Shown here: piece after piece, positions 30,350 through 39,939 of the stretch
How positions within the stretch are numbered: position 1 is the first letter of the stretch
Layout: each line of letters opens with the position of its first letter
From: Oscillospiraceae bacterium
GTDB lineage: Bacteria > Bacillota > Clostridia > Oscillospirales > SIG627
Assembly (NCBI GenBank): GCA_015065325.1
Contig: SVQO01000005.1
Span: 42,638-106,637, forward strand
Reading direction: 5' to 3'
DNA length: 64,000 nt
Program-made: the position numbers and the translations under genes
Notes under the pieces: generated by a model
Told to the model about the DNA's origin: nothing
The model's database searches: none
Seen by the model: the letters and a program-made list of their open reading frames with translations, nothing else

Positions 30350-32614
30350 ATGTCTACGAAACAACCCAATGAATTAAACGAGGTAGCGCTGCGAATTCGC
30401 GAAATGCGTGAAATTTCCGGCTTTACCTGTGAAGAAATGGCAAAGAAGGTAGATGTTGATTTCGATCTTTACTGTCGCTATGAAAACGGAGAACTTGATT
30501 TTCCCTTTTCATTTTTGCATAAATGTGCTCTTGAATTCGGAATCGGAATTACCGAGCTTTTGGAGGGAAAGAGTGCAAAACTGACTTCTTATACCGTAAC
30601 CAGAAAGGGTTCGGGTCAGGTAACTGCGAAAGAAGATGGTATTACCATTCAAAATTTGGCTCACAACTTTCGCAACAAGATTGCTGAGCCCCATTGGGTC
30701 CGCTATGAATATGACCCCGCCCAACAAAACAGACCTATTCATCTTGCTACCCACAGCGGTCAGGAATTTGATCTTGTAATCAGCGGAAAACTGAAAGTGC
30801 AGGTTGGTGAACATGTAGAGATTCTGTCCGAAGGTGACAGTATTTACTACGATAGCTCTACTCCTCACGGTATGGTAGCGGTAGATGGCGAAGACTGTGT
30901 GTTCTGTGCAGTTGTGCTTCCCGGAGAAGAAACCAAAGAAGACGTTGTTCGTAATAGTCTCGTTACCGCTAAGAGCTCTCAGTCCTTGATTTGCGAGAAG
31001 TTCGTAAAGACTAAGGAATCCACCTCCGGTGTGTTGGAAAGTATAGATTTCCAAAACACCGATACGTTTAACTTCGGTTTTGATATTGTTGACGGTATTG
31101 CAGAAAAATATCCCGACAAGCTCGCCATGTTGCATTTGGATGTAAATAAGAACGAGCGCAGATTTACCTTTAAGGATATCAAGCAGCATTCCAACCAGTG
31201 TGCCAATTATTTTACTTCCCTTGGAATCAAAAGAGGGGATAAGGTTATGTTGGTGTTAAAGCGCCATTATCAGTTCTGGTTTGCTATGGTGGCGCTTCAT
31301 AAGATTGGTGCCGTTGCGATTCCTGCAACCAATCAGCTGAAGCAACACGATTTTGAATACCGTTACAATGCCGCTGAGGTTTCGGCGATCGTTTGTACGG
31401 CAGATGGAGACGTAGCCGATATAGCCGAGGCTGCTGCAAAAAATTGCTCCTCCGTTAAGAACCTGATTCTCGTTGGGGGACAAAAAGAGAACTGGCACGA
31501 TTTCAACGAAGAGTATAAGCTTTTCAGTAGAAAATTCGTTCGTCCCGAAAATGCCTCCGCAGGTGATGATACAGCTTTGATGTTCTTTACTTCTGGTACC
31601 ACCGGCAATCCCAAAATGGCTGCACACAAGCATACCTATGCCCTTGGCCATTTTGTAACCGCAAAGTACTGGCACTGCTGTGAAAGAGAAGGTTTGCATC
31701 TGACGATCTCCGATACCGGTTGGGGCAAATCTCTCTGGGGCAAGCTTTACGGTCAGTGGCTCTGTGAAGGTGCCGTATTCGTTTATGACTTTGATCGTTT
31801 TGATGAAAACGATATTCTGCCCATGTTTGCAAAATACAATATCACCACCTTCTGCGCCCCTCCAACGATGCTGAGAATGCTGATCCGCGGTGATCTTTCA
31901 AAATATGATCTTTCTTCAATCCATCATATGACTACCGCCGGCGAGGCGCTTAATCCCGAGGTTTTTAAGAAATTTAAAGAAGCAACCGGTCTCGAGATTA
32001 TGGAGGGATTTGGTCAGACCGAAACCACTCTTGCCATTGCCAATCTGTTCGGTACCGTTCCGAAGATCGGTTCTATGGGTAAGGCTTCTCCTCAGTTTGA
32101 TATCGACATCGTTGATCCGGACGGAAACAGTCTTCCCGCAGGCGAGGTTGGCGAGATCGTAATTCACACCGATAAGGTTGTTCCTTGCGGTTTGTTCAAG
32201 GAGTATTATCGCGATGATGAAAAGACCAAGGAAGCTTGGCATGACGGTCTTTACCATACCGGTGACACGGCTTGGCGCGACGAAGACGGTTTCTTCTGGT
32301 ACGTAAGCCGTGTGGATGACGTAATTAAATCCTCCGGTTACCGCATCGGTCCGTTCGAGATCGAAAGCGTGATCATGGAGCTTCCTTACGTTGTGGAGTG
32401 CGGCGTATCCGCAGTACCCGACGAGGTAAGAGGTCAGGTTGTTAAAGCGAGTATCGTATTAACGAAGGGGACGGTCGGAACCGACGAACTGAAAAAAGAG
32501 ATTCAGAACTACGTGAAGGCTCATACCGCTCCTTACAAATATCCCCGCGTTGTTGAATTTCGTGACGAGCTTCCTAAGACCATCAGCGGAAAAATTCAAC
32601 GAAATAAGCTTTGA
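30350..32614 (+). CDS. HTH(XRE)-cupin-AMP-forming acyl-CoA synthetase fusion; proposed 2-methylbutyrate-CoA ligase
   Basis: XRE HTH (IREMREISGFTCEEMAKKVDV), cupin (THSGQEFDLVISGKLKV...GDSIYYDSSTPHG), ACS motifs (FFTSGTTGNPKMAAH, GFGQTE, YHTGDTA, catalytic LPKTISGKIQR). Confidence 0.9.
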   Translation: MSTKQPNELNEVALRIREMREISGFTCEEMAKKVDVDFDLYCRYENGELDFPFSFLHKCALEFGIGITELLEGKSAKLTSYTVTRKGSGQVTAKEDGITIQNLAHNFRNKIAEPHWVRYEYDPAQQNRPIHLATHSGQEFDLVISGKLKVQVGEHVEILSEGDSIYYDSSTPHGMVAVDGEDCVFCAVVLPGEETKEDVVRNSLVTAKSSQSLICEKFVKTKESTSGVLESIDFQNTDTFNFGFDIVDGIAEKYPDKLAMLHLDVNKNERRFTFKDIKQHSNQCANYFTSLGIKRGDKVMLVLKRHYQFWFAMVALHKIGAVAIPATNQLKQHDFEYRYNAAEVSAIVCTADGDVADIAEAAAKNCSSVKNLILVGGQKENWHDFNEEYKLFSRKFVRPENASAGDDTALMFFTSGTTGNPKMAAHKHTYALGHFVTAKYWHCCEREGLHLTISDTGWGKSLWGKLYGQWLCEGAVFVYDFDRFDENDILPMFAKYNITTFCAPPTMLRMLIRGDLSKYDLSSIHHMTTAGEALNPEVFKKFKEATGLEIMEGFGQTETTLAIANLFGTVPKIGSMGKASPQFDIDIVDPDGNSLPAGEVGEIVIHTDKVVPCGLFKEYYRDDEKTKEAWHDGLYHTGDTAWRDEDGFFWYVSRVDDVIKSSGYRIGPFEIESVIMELPYVVECGVSAVPDEVRGQVVKASIVLTKGTVGTDELKKEIQNYVKAHTAPYKYPRVVEFRDELPKTISGKIQRNKL

Positions 32615-32637
32615 TGACGGAAAATTCCGCAATTCTC

Positions 32638-32666
32638 TTGACATACCTGCATAAAAGTGCTACAAT
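32638..32666 (+). promoter_or_regulatory. Sigma-A promoter of T-box 2 transcript
   Basis: TTGACA, 17 bp spacer, TACAAT. Confidence 0.8.
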
Positions 32667-32678
32667 AAATTAACTTTA

Positions 32679-32945
32679 AAGGCGTTGAAGAAGAGGGCAA
32701 AGCAAAGACCTTACAGAGAAGTGACGGTTGGTGCAAGTCACAAAGGCTTGATGTTTTGTTTGTAGCTTCTGAGCCGGGAGGAAGAAACCGAAAGGGAGTA
32801 GAACCTCTCCGTGACGGCTGCGTTAATGCATACGGATTGTTGGATCCTGAGTGGCAGTTTGACTGCAATTTGAGTGGTACCGCGGGTGTTTGAAATTTTG
32901 CACTCGTCTCAAAGTAAAGACTTTTGGGACGAGTGCTTTTTTGTC
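32679..32945 (+). ncRNA. T-box leader 2, specifier read as GTA (Val)
   Basis: T-box AATTTGAGTGGTACCGCGGG; terminator GCACTCGTC...GACGAGTGCTTTTTT; stem I helices CAAAGCA/TGTTTTG and GAAG/CTTC bracket loop TTT-GTA-G. Confidence 0.9.
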
Positions 32946-32963
32946 CCGGGATATGGAGTTAGT

Positions 32964-35252
32964 ATGAATAAGATTACAGGTCTTGAATTTAAGATTCAAG
33001 AAATGGCTGCTCGTATTCGCGAGTTGCGTCAGATCCAAGGGCTTTCTCCCGAAGAAATGGCAATCAAGACCGACGTATCGGTTGAGGAGTACCTGGATTG
33101 CGAAAACGGAAGAAGCGATTTGAACTTTGCTTTTATTTACCGCTGTTCTCTTGCCCTGAACGTTAACGTTACCGATATTATCGAAGGTCATAGCCCTAAT
33201 CTGAAATCCTATACCTTGACCAGAAACGGCGAGGGACAAGAGGTTACGGATGCGCACGGAATGACCTATTATAATATGGCATATTCCTTTCGCAACCGTA
33301 TTGCCGAGCCTTTGTATGTTAAGATCCGTTATGACGAAGCGGCTCAAAACCGCGACATCGAGCTGACCACACACTCCGGTCAGGAGTGTGATATCGTCAT
33401 TGAGGGGCATCTTATGGTACAGATCGGCGAACATAGAGAGGTGCTTGGTCCCGGTGACAGTATCTACTACGATAGCTCAGCTCCCCACGGTATGATCGCC
33501 GTTCAGGGAGAAGACTGTATTTTCTACGCCATCGTTTTGAATCCTACGGGCGAACCGATCCCCGAACTTACCAGCCCCAAGGCGATTGCCTCCGGAACGG
33601 TAGGAAAGAAGGACACCAAGCCTCGTATTTATCAGAATTTTATCGACGTAGTAGAAAATGAAAATGGTACACCTGTTTCCATCAAATTTAAGAATACCGA
33701 GAAGTTCAATTTTGCTTTCGACTTGATCGATGAGCTTGCTGCACGCGAACCTAACAAGCTTGCGATGCTTCACGTTGCAAGAGATCTGACGGAAAGAAGA
33801 TTCACCTTTAAGGATATCCAGAAGGCGTCCAATCAGTGCGCGAATTATTTTAAATCACTTGGTATTAAAAAGGGCGATAAGGTGATGCTGATTTTGAAGC
33901 GTCATTATCAGTTCTGGTTTGCAATGCTTGGCTTGAATAAGCTTGGAGCTGTTGCAATTCCTGCTCCAAATCAGCTTTTAGAGCATGATCTGGAATACAG
34001 ATTCGGCGCCGCCGGTGTGAAAGGTATCATTTGTACTGCTGATGGCGATCTTGCTGAACACGCCGATCGCGCAGCTGCTAACCACCCTGAGCTTTCCATA
34101 AAACTGATCGTAAACGGAAAGAGAGAAGGATGGCGCTCCTTTGATGAAGAGTACACGCTTTACAGCTCTCATTTCAATCGCACCGAGGATTCTCCCTGCG
34201 GCGACGACCTGCTTTTGATGTTTTTTACCTCCGGTACGTCCGGATATCCTAAGATTGCAGCACACAATCACAAGTATCCCCTGGGTCATTTCCATACTGC
34301 TAAGTATTGGCATTGCGTTGATCCGGACGGACTGCATTTTACGATTTCCGATACCGGTTGGGCAAAGTCTATGTGGGGAAAGCTTTACGGTCAGTGGCTT
34401 TGTGAAGCAGCGATCTTTGTATATGACTTTGATCGTTTTGATGCTTCGCAGATTCTTCCTATGTTTGCCAAGCATCAGATCACAACTTTCTGTGCTCCTC
34501 CTACGATGCTTCGCATGATGATCAAGCAGGACATTTCCCGGTTCGATCTTTCATCGGTTCGTCATATGACCACTGCCGGCGAGGCCTTGAACCCTGAGGT
34601 TTACCGTCAATTTGAAAAGGCAACCGGTCTTCAGATCCTTGAAGGATTCGGTCAGACTGAGAGCACGATGATCGTTGGTAATATGATTGGTGCCTCTCAT
34701 AAGATCGGTTCTATGGGTAAACCCGCGCCGATTTATGACGTTGAACTTGTTGATGCCGACGGCAATGCCGTTGCCAACGGTGAACCAGGAGAGGTTGTAA
34801 TTAACCTTAAAAACGGTGCTCCTTGCGGTCTTTTCGTTGGCTATTATAATGATGATGAAAAAACCAACGAAGCGATCCATGACGGTTATTATCATACCGG
34901 AGACCTTGCTTGGCGTGACGAGGATGGATTCTTCTGGTACGTTGGCAGGGCAGATGACGTAATTAAGTCTTCCGGCTATCGAATCGGGCCCTTTGAGATT
35001 GAAAGTGTTATCATGGAGCTTCCTTATGTTCTGGAATGCGGTGTTTCAGCTGCTCCTGATGAAGTCAGAGGACAGATCGTAAAGGCGAGTATCGTGTTGA
35101 CGAAGGGTACCGAGGGCACCGAAGAACTGAAAAAAGAAATTCAGAATTACGTAAAGGAGCATACGGCTCCCTATAAGTATCCCAGATTGGTTGTATTCCG
35201 CGATGAACTTCCGAAAACCGTCAGCGGAAAAATTCAGAGAAATAAGCTTTAA
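32964..35252 (+). CDS. HTH(XRE)-cupin-AMP-forming acyl-CoA synthetase fusion, paralog of the previous gene; proposed isobutyrate-CoA ligase
   Basis: Same three-domain layout and near-identical C-terminal region (SSGYRIGPFEIESVIMELPYV...LPKTVSGKIQRNKL). Confidence 0.9.
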   Translation: MNKITGLEFKIQEMAARIRELRQIQGLSPEEMAIKTDVSVEEYLDCENGRSDLNFAFIYRCSLALNVNVTDIIEGHSPNLKSYTLTRNGEGQEVTDAHGMTYYNMAYSFRNRIAEPLYVKIRYDEAAQNRDIELTTHSGQECDIVIEGHLMVQIGEHREVLGPGDSIYYDSSAPHGMIAVQGEDCIFYAIVLNPTGEPIPELTSPKAIASGTVGKKDTKPRIYQNFIDVVENENGTPVSIKFKNTEKFNFAFDLIDELAAREPNKLAMLHVARDLTERRFTFKDIQKASNQCANYFKSLGIKKGDKVMLILKRHYQFWFAMLGLNKLGAVAIPAPNQLLEHDLEYRFGAAGVKGIICTADGDLAEHADRAAANHPELSIKLIVNGKREGWRSFDEEYTLYSSHFNRTEDSPCGDDLLLMFFTSGTSGYPKIAAHNHKYPLGHFHTAKYWHCVDPDGLHFTISDTGWAKSMWGKLYGQWLCEAAIFVYDFDRFDASQILPMFAKHQITTFCAPPTMLRMMIKQDISRFDLSSVRHMTTAGEALNPEVYRQFEKATGLQILEGFGQTESTMIVGNMIGASHKIGSMGKPAPIYDVELVDADGNAVANGEPGEVVINLKNGAPCGLFVGYYNDDEKTNEAIHDGYYHTGDLAWRDEDGFFWYVGRADDVIKSSGYRIGPFEIESVIMELPYVLECGVSAAPDEVRGQIVKASIVLTKGTEGTEELKKEIQNYVKEHTAPYKYPRLVVFRDELPKTVSGKIQRNKL

Positions 35253-35277
35253 GCTTTGAAAGAAAAGGAGAAAGAAA

Positions 35278-36357
35278 ATGAAATATTCCATTTCTGTTAC
35301 CAAGACCACTTCCCCTAAGGAGAAGCCCGCAGACGAGTCCAAGCTCGGATTCGGAAAGCTTTTTACCGACCATATGTTCCTGATGGATTACACGCAGGAA
35401 AAAGGTTGGCACGACGCCAGAATCGTTCCTTTCGGTCCGATTCCTTTGCATCCCGCATCCACAGTCTTCCACTATGGCGTGGAGATCTTTGAGGGGATGA
35501 AGGCTTATCGCAAGGCAAACGGTGATATTTCCTTGTTCCGTCCTATGGAGAACATTAAACGTCTGAACAACAGTGCAGAGCGTCTTTGCCTTCCCGAATT
35601 GGACGAGGAGGGTTGCCTTGATATTCTTATGACTCTGGTTGAACTGGAAAAGGATTGGGTTCCTCACTCTGAAGGTACCAGCCTTTACCTTCGTCCTTTT
35701 ATGTACGGTAACGATCCTCACCTCGGCGTTCACGCCGTTAAAAATGCAACCTTTGCCGTGATTTGTTCTCCCGTTGGCGCTTACTATGCAGAAGGAATCA
35801 ATCCCGTTAAGATTGCTATCGAGTCTCAGGATGTTCGTGCTGTGAGAGGCGGTACCGGCTACGCAAAGTGTGGCGGCAACTATGCTGCATCCCTGCGCGC
35901 AGGTGAGAAAGCAGAGAAGAACGGTTATACTCAGGTTCTTTGGTTGGACGGCGTTGAAAGAAAATATATTGAAGAAGTCGGTGCGATGAACGTAATGTTT
36001 AAGATCGATGGAAAGATCGTAACTCCCGAGTTGACCGGTTCCGTTCTCCCCGGTATTACAAGAAAGAGCTGCGTTGAGCTTCTGCGCTCTTGGGGCTACA
36101 CCGTCGAAGAAAGACTGATCTCCGTTGACGAGCTCTTTGAGGCTGCCGCAAACGGCAAGCTGGAGGAAGCTTGGGGCACCGGTACTGCTGCCGTTGTATC
36201 TCCCATTGGTCAGCTTTTCTACAAGGGTGAGGAGTACGTCGTTTGCGACAATAAGATCGGTGAGCTCACTCAGAAGCTCTATGATAATCTGACCGGAATC
36301 CAGTGGGGGAAAGTCGAGGATGTGAACGGCTGGACTGTTAAAGTCTGCAATGGATAA
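35278..36357 (+). CDS. ilvE: Branched-chain amino acid aminotransferase
   Basis: VFHYGVEIFEGMKAYRK, LYLRPFMYG, GYAKCGGNYAASL, EVGAMNVMF. Confidence 0.95.
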   Translation: MKYSISVTKTTSPKEKPADESKLGFGKLFTDHMFLMDYTQEKGWHDARIVPFGPIPLHPASTVFHYGVEIFEGMKAYRKANGDISLFRPMENIKRLNNSAERLCLPELDEEGCLDILMTLVELEKDWVPHSEGTSLYLRPFMYGNDPHLGVHAVKNATFAVICSPVGAYYAEGINPVKIAIESQDVRAVRGGTGYAKCGGNYAASLRAGEKAEKNGYTQVLWLDGVERKYIEEVGAMNVMFKIDGKIVTPELTGSVLPGITRKSCVELLRSWGYTVEERLISVDELFEAAANGKLEEAWGTGTAAVVSPIGQLFYKGEEYVVCDNKIGELTQKLYDNLTGIQWGKVEDVNGWTVKVCNG

Positions 36358-37009
36358 ACGAATTACGATTCTTGCAGGTCATTACGGAAGCGGAAAAACA
36401 AATATTGCGGTGAATCTGGCTTTCTTTTTGAAACGAGAAGGGAAGAACGTGTCCGTTTGTGATCTTGATATTGTAAATCCGTATTTTCGCACAAAAGACA
36501 GTTTGGAGGATTTTGAAAAAGCAGGAATTCGGTTGATTTCCTCCGAGTTTGCCAACACCAACGTTGACGTTCCGGCTTTGCCGCAGGCAATGTATGCAGT
36601 AATGGATGACAGAGAGAGCCATTTTGTACTGGATATCGGTGGTGACGATCGAGGTGCTTTGGCACTTGGCAGGCTTGCCCCTTCCATTCTGGAGGAGAAT
36701 AATTACGAGATGCTGCTTGTCGTTAATTTTTTCCGCCCGCTTACCAAAGACAGTCAGTCGATGCTTGAGGTGATGCGGGAAATGGAGCAGGCAGCGGGTA
36801 TTCGCTTTACCGGAATCGTGAATAATTCCAACTTGGGAGAAGAAACGACTCCCGATGACGTGATTTCCACGGTTGAAAAGGTTCAGGCTTTTTCCGAACT
36901 TTGCGGGTTACCTGTTGTGATGACGTCTGTGCGAGAAGAACTTTATGAAACTTTGCGGGGAAAGATCAATGATCTTTTTCCGCTGAAGCTGCAAAAAAAG
37001 TATTATTGA
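36350..37009 (+). CDS. P-loop ATPase, MinD/ParA-like
   Basis: ILAGHYGSGKTNIAVNLAFFLKREGKNVSVCDLDIVNPYFRTKD (Walker A and switch region). Confidence 0.8.
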   Translation: MDKRITILAGHYGSGKTNIAVNLAFFLKREGKNVSVCDLDIVNPYFRTKDSLEDFEKAGIRLISSEFANTNVDVPALPQAMYAVMDDRESHFVLDIGGDDRGALALGRLAPSILEENNYEMLLVVNFFRPLTKDSQSMLEVMREMEQAAGIRFTGIVNNSNLGEETTPDDVISTVEKVQAFSELCGLPVVMTSVREELYETLRGKINDLFPLKLQKKYY

Positions 37010-37031
37010 TTTGTAAAAAGGAGAAACTTGT

Positions 37032-37238
37032 ATGGCAAAACTTACATTCAATACTGATTTTTGTAAGGGTTGCGGTCTTTGTGTCGATGCTTGTCCTAAA
37101 AAGCTGATCAGACTTGCCCCCGATAAGATCAATAAGAAAGGTCACCATCCTGCAGAAATTACCAAGCAGGAAGATTGCGTTGGCTGTGCCTTCTGTGCTC
37201 AGATGTGTCCCGACTGCGTAATCAAGGTTGAGAGGTGA
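37032..37238 (+). CDS. 2-oxoacid:ferredoxin oxidoreductase delta subunit, 2x[4Fe-4S] ferredoxin
   Basis: CKGCGLCVDACP and CVGCAFCAQMCP. Confidence 0.92.
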   Translation: MAKLTFNTDFCKGCGLCVDACPKKLIRLAPDKINKKGHHPAEITKQEDCVGCAFCAQMCPDCVIKVER

Positions 37239-37243
37239 AGAAT

Positions 37244-38296
37244 ATGGCAGAAAAGATTTTGATGAAGGGTAACGAGGCGATTGCGGAAGCTGCGATTCTT
37301 GCAGGTTGCCGTCATTACTTTGGATATCCGATTACTCCTCAGACCGAGGTTGCGGCTTATATGGCGAAGAAAATGCCCAAAATCGGCGGAACATTCCTTC
37401 AGGCAGAAAGCGAAATTGCCGCTATCAATATGGTTTACGGCGTTGCTTCTACCGGTAAGCGTGTTATGACCTCATCTTCCAGCCCCGGAATTTCTTTGAA
37501 GGGCGAGGGCTTATCTTATCTTGCCGGTGCAGACCTTCCCGCACTCGTTGTAAACGTACAGCGCGGCGGACCCGGTCTCGGCGGTATTCAGCCCAGTCAG
37601 TCCGACTATTTTCAGGCGACGCGCGGCGCAGGTCACGGCGACTTCCACATGATTGTTCTGGCACCCAGCTCCGTACAGGAGATGGCAGAGCTCACTGTGA
37701 AAGGCTTTGAGCTTGCTGATACTTACCGTATGACCACTATGATTTTGGCTGACGGTACCATGGGTCAGATGATGGAGCCTGTATCTCTTGATTTTGCCGT
37801 AAAGGAAGCACCTGAAAAGCCTTGGGCTACTACCGGAACCAAAATGGAAAGAGAGCATAACATTGTGAATTCTTTGTTCCTCGCTCCCGAGGCTCTCGAA
37901 AAATTTAATTTTGCTCGTTATGACCGTTATCGTGTTATCGAGGAAAATGAAACCATGTACGAAGAGTACATGATGGACGATGCCGAGATTTGCATCGCAG
38001 CATTCGGCATTGCAGCTCGTGTTGCAAAGAATGCCATTAACGAAGCGCGCAAAGAGGGGATCAAGGTTGGTATGATCCGACCCATTACTCTTTGGCCCTT
38101 CCCCAAGGCTCCCTTTGCGAAGGCTGCCGAGAAGGTGAAATCCATTATTTCCGTTGAGCTTTCCATGGGTCAGATGATTGAGGACGTAAGACTTGCGACC
38201 GAATGCAAGGTTCCCGTAACCCTTTGCAATCGTGTAGGCGGTATGATTCCTTCTCCCGAGCAGGTTTTGGAAGCCATCAGAAATGCGCAGAAGTGA
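37244..38296 (+). CDS. vorB: 2-oxoacid (probably 3-methyl-2-oxobutanoate):ferredoxin oxidoreductase alpha subunit, VorB-type
   Basis: MKGNEAIAEAAILAGCRHYFGYPITPQTEVAAYMA, QAESEIAAINMVYGVASTGKRVMTSSSSPGISL. Confidence 0.88.
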   Translation: MAEKILMKGNEAIAEAAILAGCRHYFGYPITPQTEVAAYMAKKMPKIGGTFLQAESEIAAINMVYGVASTGKRVMTSSSSPGISLKGEGLSYLAGADLPALVVNVQRGGPGLGGIQPSQSDYFQATRGAGHGDFHMIVLAPSSVQEMAELTVKGFELADTYRMTTMILADGTMGQMMEPVSLDFAVKEAPEKPWATTGTKMEREHNIVNSLFLAPEALEKFNFARYDRYRVIEENETMYEEYMMDDAEICIAAFGIAARVAKNAINEARKEGIKVGMIRPITLWPFPKAPFAKAAEKVKSIISVELSMGQMIEDVRLATECKVPVTLCNRVGGMIPSPEQVLEAIRNAQK

Positions 38297-38306
38297 GGTG
38301 TGAACT

Positions 38307-39062
38307 ATGGTAGTATTTGATAGACCCCATGCAATGGCAGAAGTGCCGATGCATTATTGTCCCGGCTGTACCCACGGTATCGTTCACCGTCTGGTTGCCG
38401 AAGTAATCGACGAGCTTGGTATTGAAGGCAAGACTATCGGTGTAGCTCCCGTCGGCTGTTCCGTTATGGCTTACGACTATTTCAATTGCGATATGATCGA
38501 GGCTGCACACGGCAGAGCTCCTGCAGTTGCAACCGGCGTGAAGCGTGCAGATCCTGAAAATCACATTGTGTTTACTTATCAGGGCGACGGCGATCTCGCA
38601 TCTATCGGTATGGCTGAAACGGTTCATTCCGCGGCAAGAAACGAAAACATTACCATCATCTTTATCAATAACGCGATCTACGGTATGACCGGCGGTCAGA
38701 TGGCACCGACCTCTCTCCCCGGGCAGGTTACCCAGACCTCTCCCTACGGCAGAGATACCAACGCTTGTGGATTTCCCATTCGTGTCTGTGAAATGCTCTC
38801 CGAACTTGACGGACCCGAATATCTTGAGCGTGTAACCGTAAACAGCGTAAAGAATATTAAAAATGCAAAGAAGGCCATTAAGAAGGCTTTCCAGAACCAG
38901 ATCGATGGAAAAGGCTTTTCTCTGGTAGAGGTCCTCTCTTCCTGCCCCACAAACTGGGGTATGACTCCTCAGAACGCCTTGAAGTGGATTGATGAAAAGA
39001 TGATCCCTTACTATCCTCTCGGTGTTTATAAGGATCGCAGTGCAAAGGAGGAGAACAAATGA
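38307..39062 (+). CDS. vorA: 2-oxoacid:ferredoxin oxidoreductase beta (TPP) subunit, VorA-type
   Basis: YCPGCTHGIVHRLVAEV, TPP motif GDGDLASIGMAETVHSAARNENITIIFINNAIYGMTGGQMAPTS. Confidence 0.88.
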   Translation: MVVFDRPHAMAEVPMHYCPGCTHGIVHRLVAEVIDELGIEGKTIGVAPVGCSVMAYDYFNCDMIEAAHGRAPAVATGVKRADPENHIVFTYQGDGDLASIGMAETVHSAARNENITIIFINNAIYGMTGGQMAPTSLPGQVTQTSPYGRDTNACGFPIRVCEMLSELDGPEYLERVTVNSVKNIKNAKKAIKKAFQNQIDGKGFSLVEVLSSCPTNWGMTPQNALKWIDEKMIPYYPLGVYKDRSAKEENK

Positions 39063-39595
39063 GCGCAAAACAGTATTTGCTTTCCGGATTTGGCGGACAG
39101 GGTATTCTGTTCACCGGTAAAATGTTGGCATACAAAGGTCTGATTGAAGACAAGCAGGTAAGCTGGCTTCCTTCTTACGGTCCCGAAATGCGTGGTGGTA
39201 CTGCAAGCTGCAGTGTCATCATCAGCGATGAGCCCGTTGGTTCTCCCATCGTGTCAAAGCCTGATATCCTTGTGGCAATGAACCTTCCTTCTTTGGATAA
39301 GTTTGAAGACAGCGTTGTACCCGGCGGTATGATCTTTTACGACTCCTCCTTGGTAGAGAGAGAGGTGAAGCGTACGGACGTCAAGGTTTATCCCGTTCCC
39401 GCAACGAAGCTTGCCGGTGAAAATGGCTTTCCGACGCTTGCCAATATGATCTTGATGGGGAAAATCTTCAAGACTCTCGATGAGTTTGACGAGGAGCAGG
39501 TTAAGAAGACCTTGACCAAAGTGATCTCCGCGAAGCGCGCTGATATGATCGATGTGAACTTGAAGGCTATGAGCCTTGGTGCGCAATTCGAATGA
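39059..39595 (+). CDS. vorC: 2-oxoacid:ferredoxin oxidoreductase gamma subunit
   Basis: [21 protein letters not shown]...[22 protein letters not shown]. Confidence 0.9.
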   Translation: MSAKQYLLSGFGGQGILFTGKMLAYKGLIEDKQVSWLPSYGPEMRGGTASCSVIISDEPVGSPIVSKPDILVAMNLPSLDKFEDSVVPGGMIFYDSSLVEREVKRTDVKVYPVPATKLAGENGFPTLANMILMGKIFKTLDEFDEEQVKKTLTKVISAKRADMIDVNLKAMSLGAQFE

Positions 39596-39611
39596 AAAAT
39601 CCAAAACGGTA

Positions 39612-39641
39612 TTGACAAATACGATTCTGCTGTGATATAAT
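39612..39641 (+). promoter_or_regulatory. Sigma-A promoter of T-box 3 transcript
   Basis: TTGACA, 18 bp spacer, TATAAT. Confidence 0.8.
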
Positions 39642-39656
39642 CCTTGCAAGTTTTTA

Positions 39657-39912
39657 AATGCGATGAAGGAACTATCTTCCTCTCGTAGCATCTTTCAGAG
39701 AACTGTCGGGTGGTGCAAGACAGCAAGATGTGGGGGGCGGAGTCTCATTCCGGAGCAGAGTTGCTGAATTACAGTAAGCGACTACGGCTTGCCCCGTTAT
39801 CATGGCAAAGGGTTTGTTAGAACTCGTAGAGATGGCCGTTTTTTCGGCAAACAGGGTGGTACCGCGGATTATTTCGTCCCTGAGGTTTCAAACCTCAGGG
39901 ACTTTTTTCTTG
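39657..39912 (+). ncRNA. T-box leader 3, specifier read as CTC (Leu)
   Basis: GCGATGAAGGAA...AGAGAACTGTCGGGTGGTGCAAGACAG; T-box GGGTGGTACCGCGGA; terminator GTCCCTGAGGTTTCAAACCTCAGGGACTTTTTT; specifier CTC-A next to GGAA/TTCC helix. Confidence 0.9.
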
Positions 39913-39939
39913 AGGTTTTCAAAGAGAAAGGATAAAGAT

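Noticed and set aside
39802-39939. N-terminal extension of the LeuA-like ORF (MAKGLLELVEMAVF...)
   Set aside because: It is the T-box antiterminator/terminator read through in frame; the real start is at 39940 after AAAGAGAAAGG.
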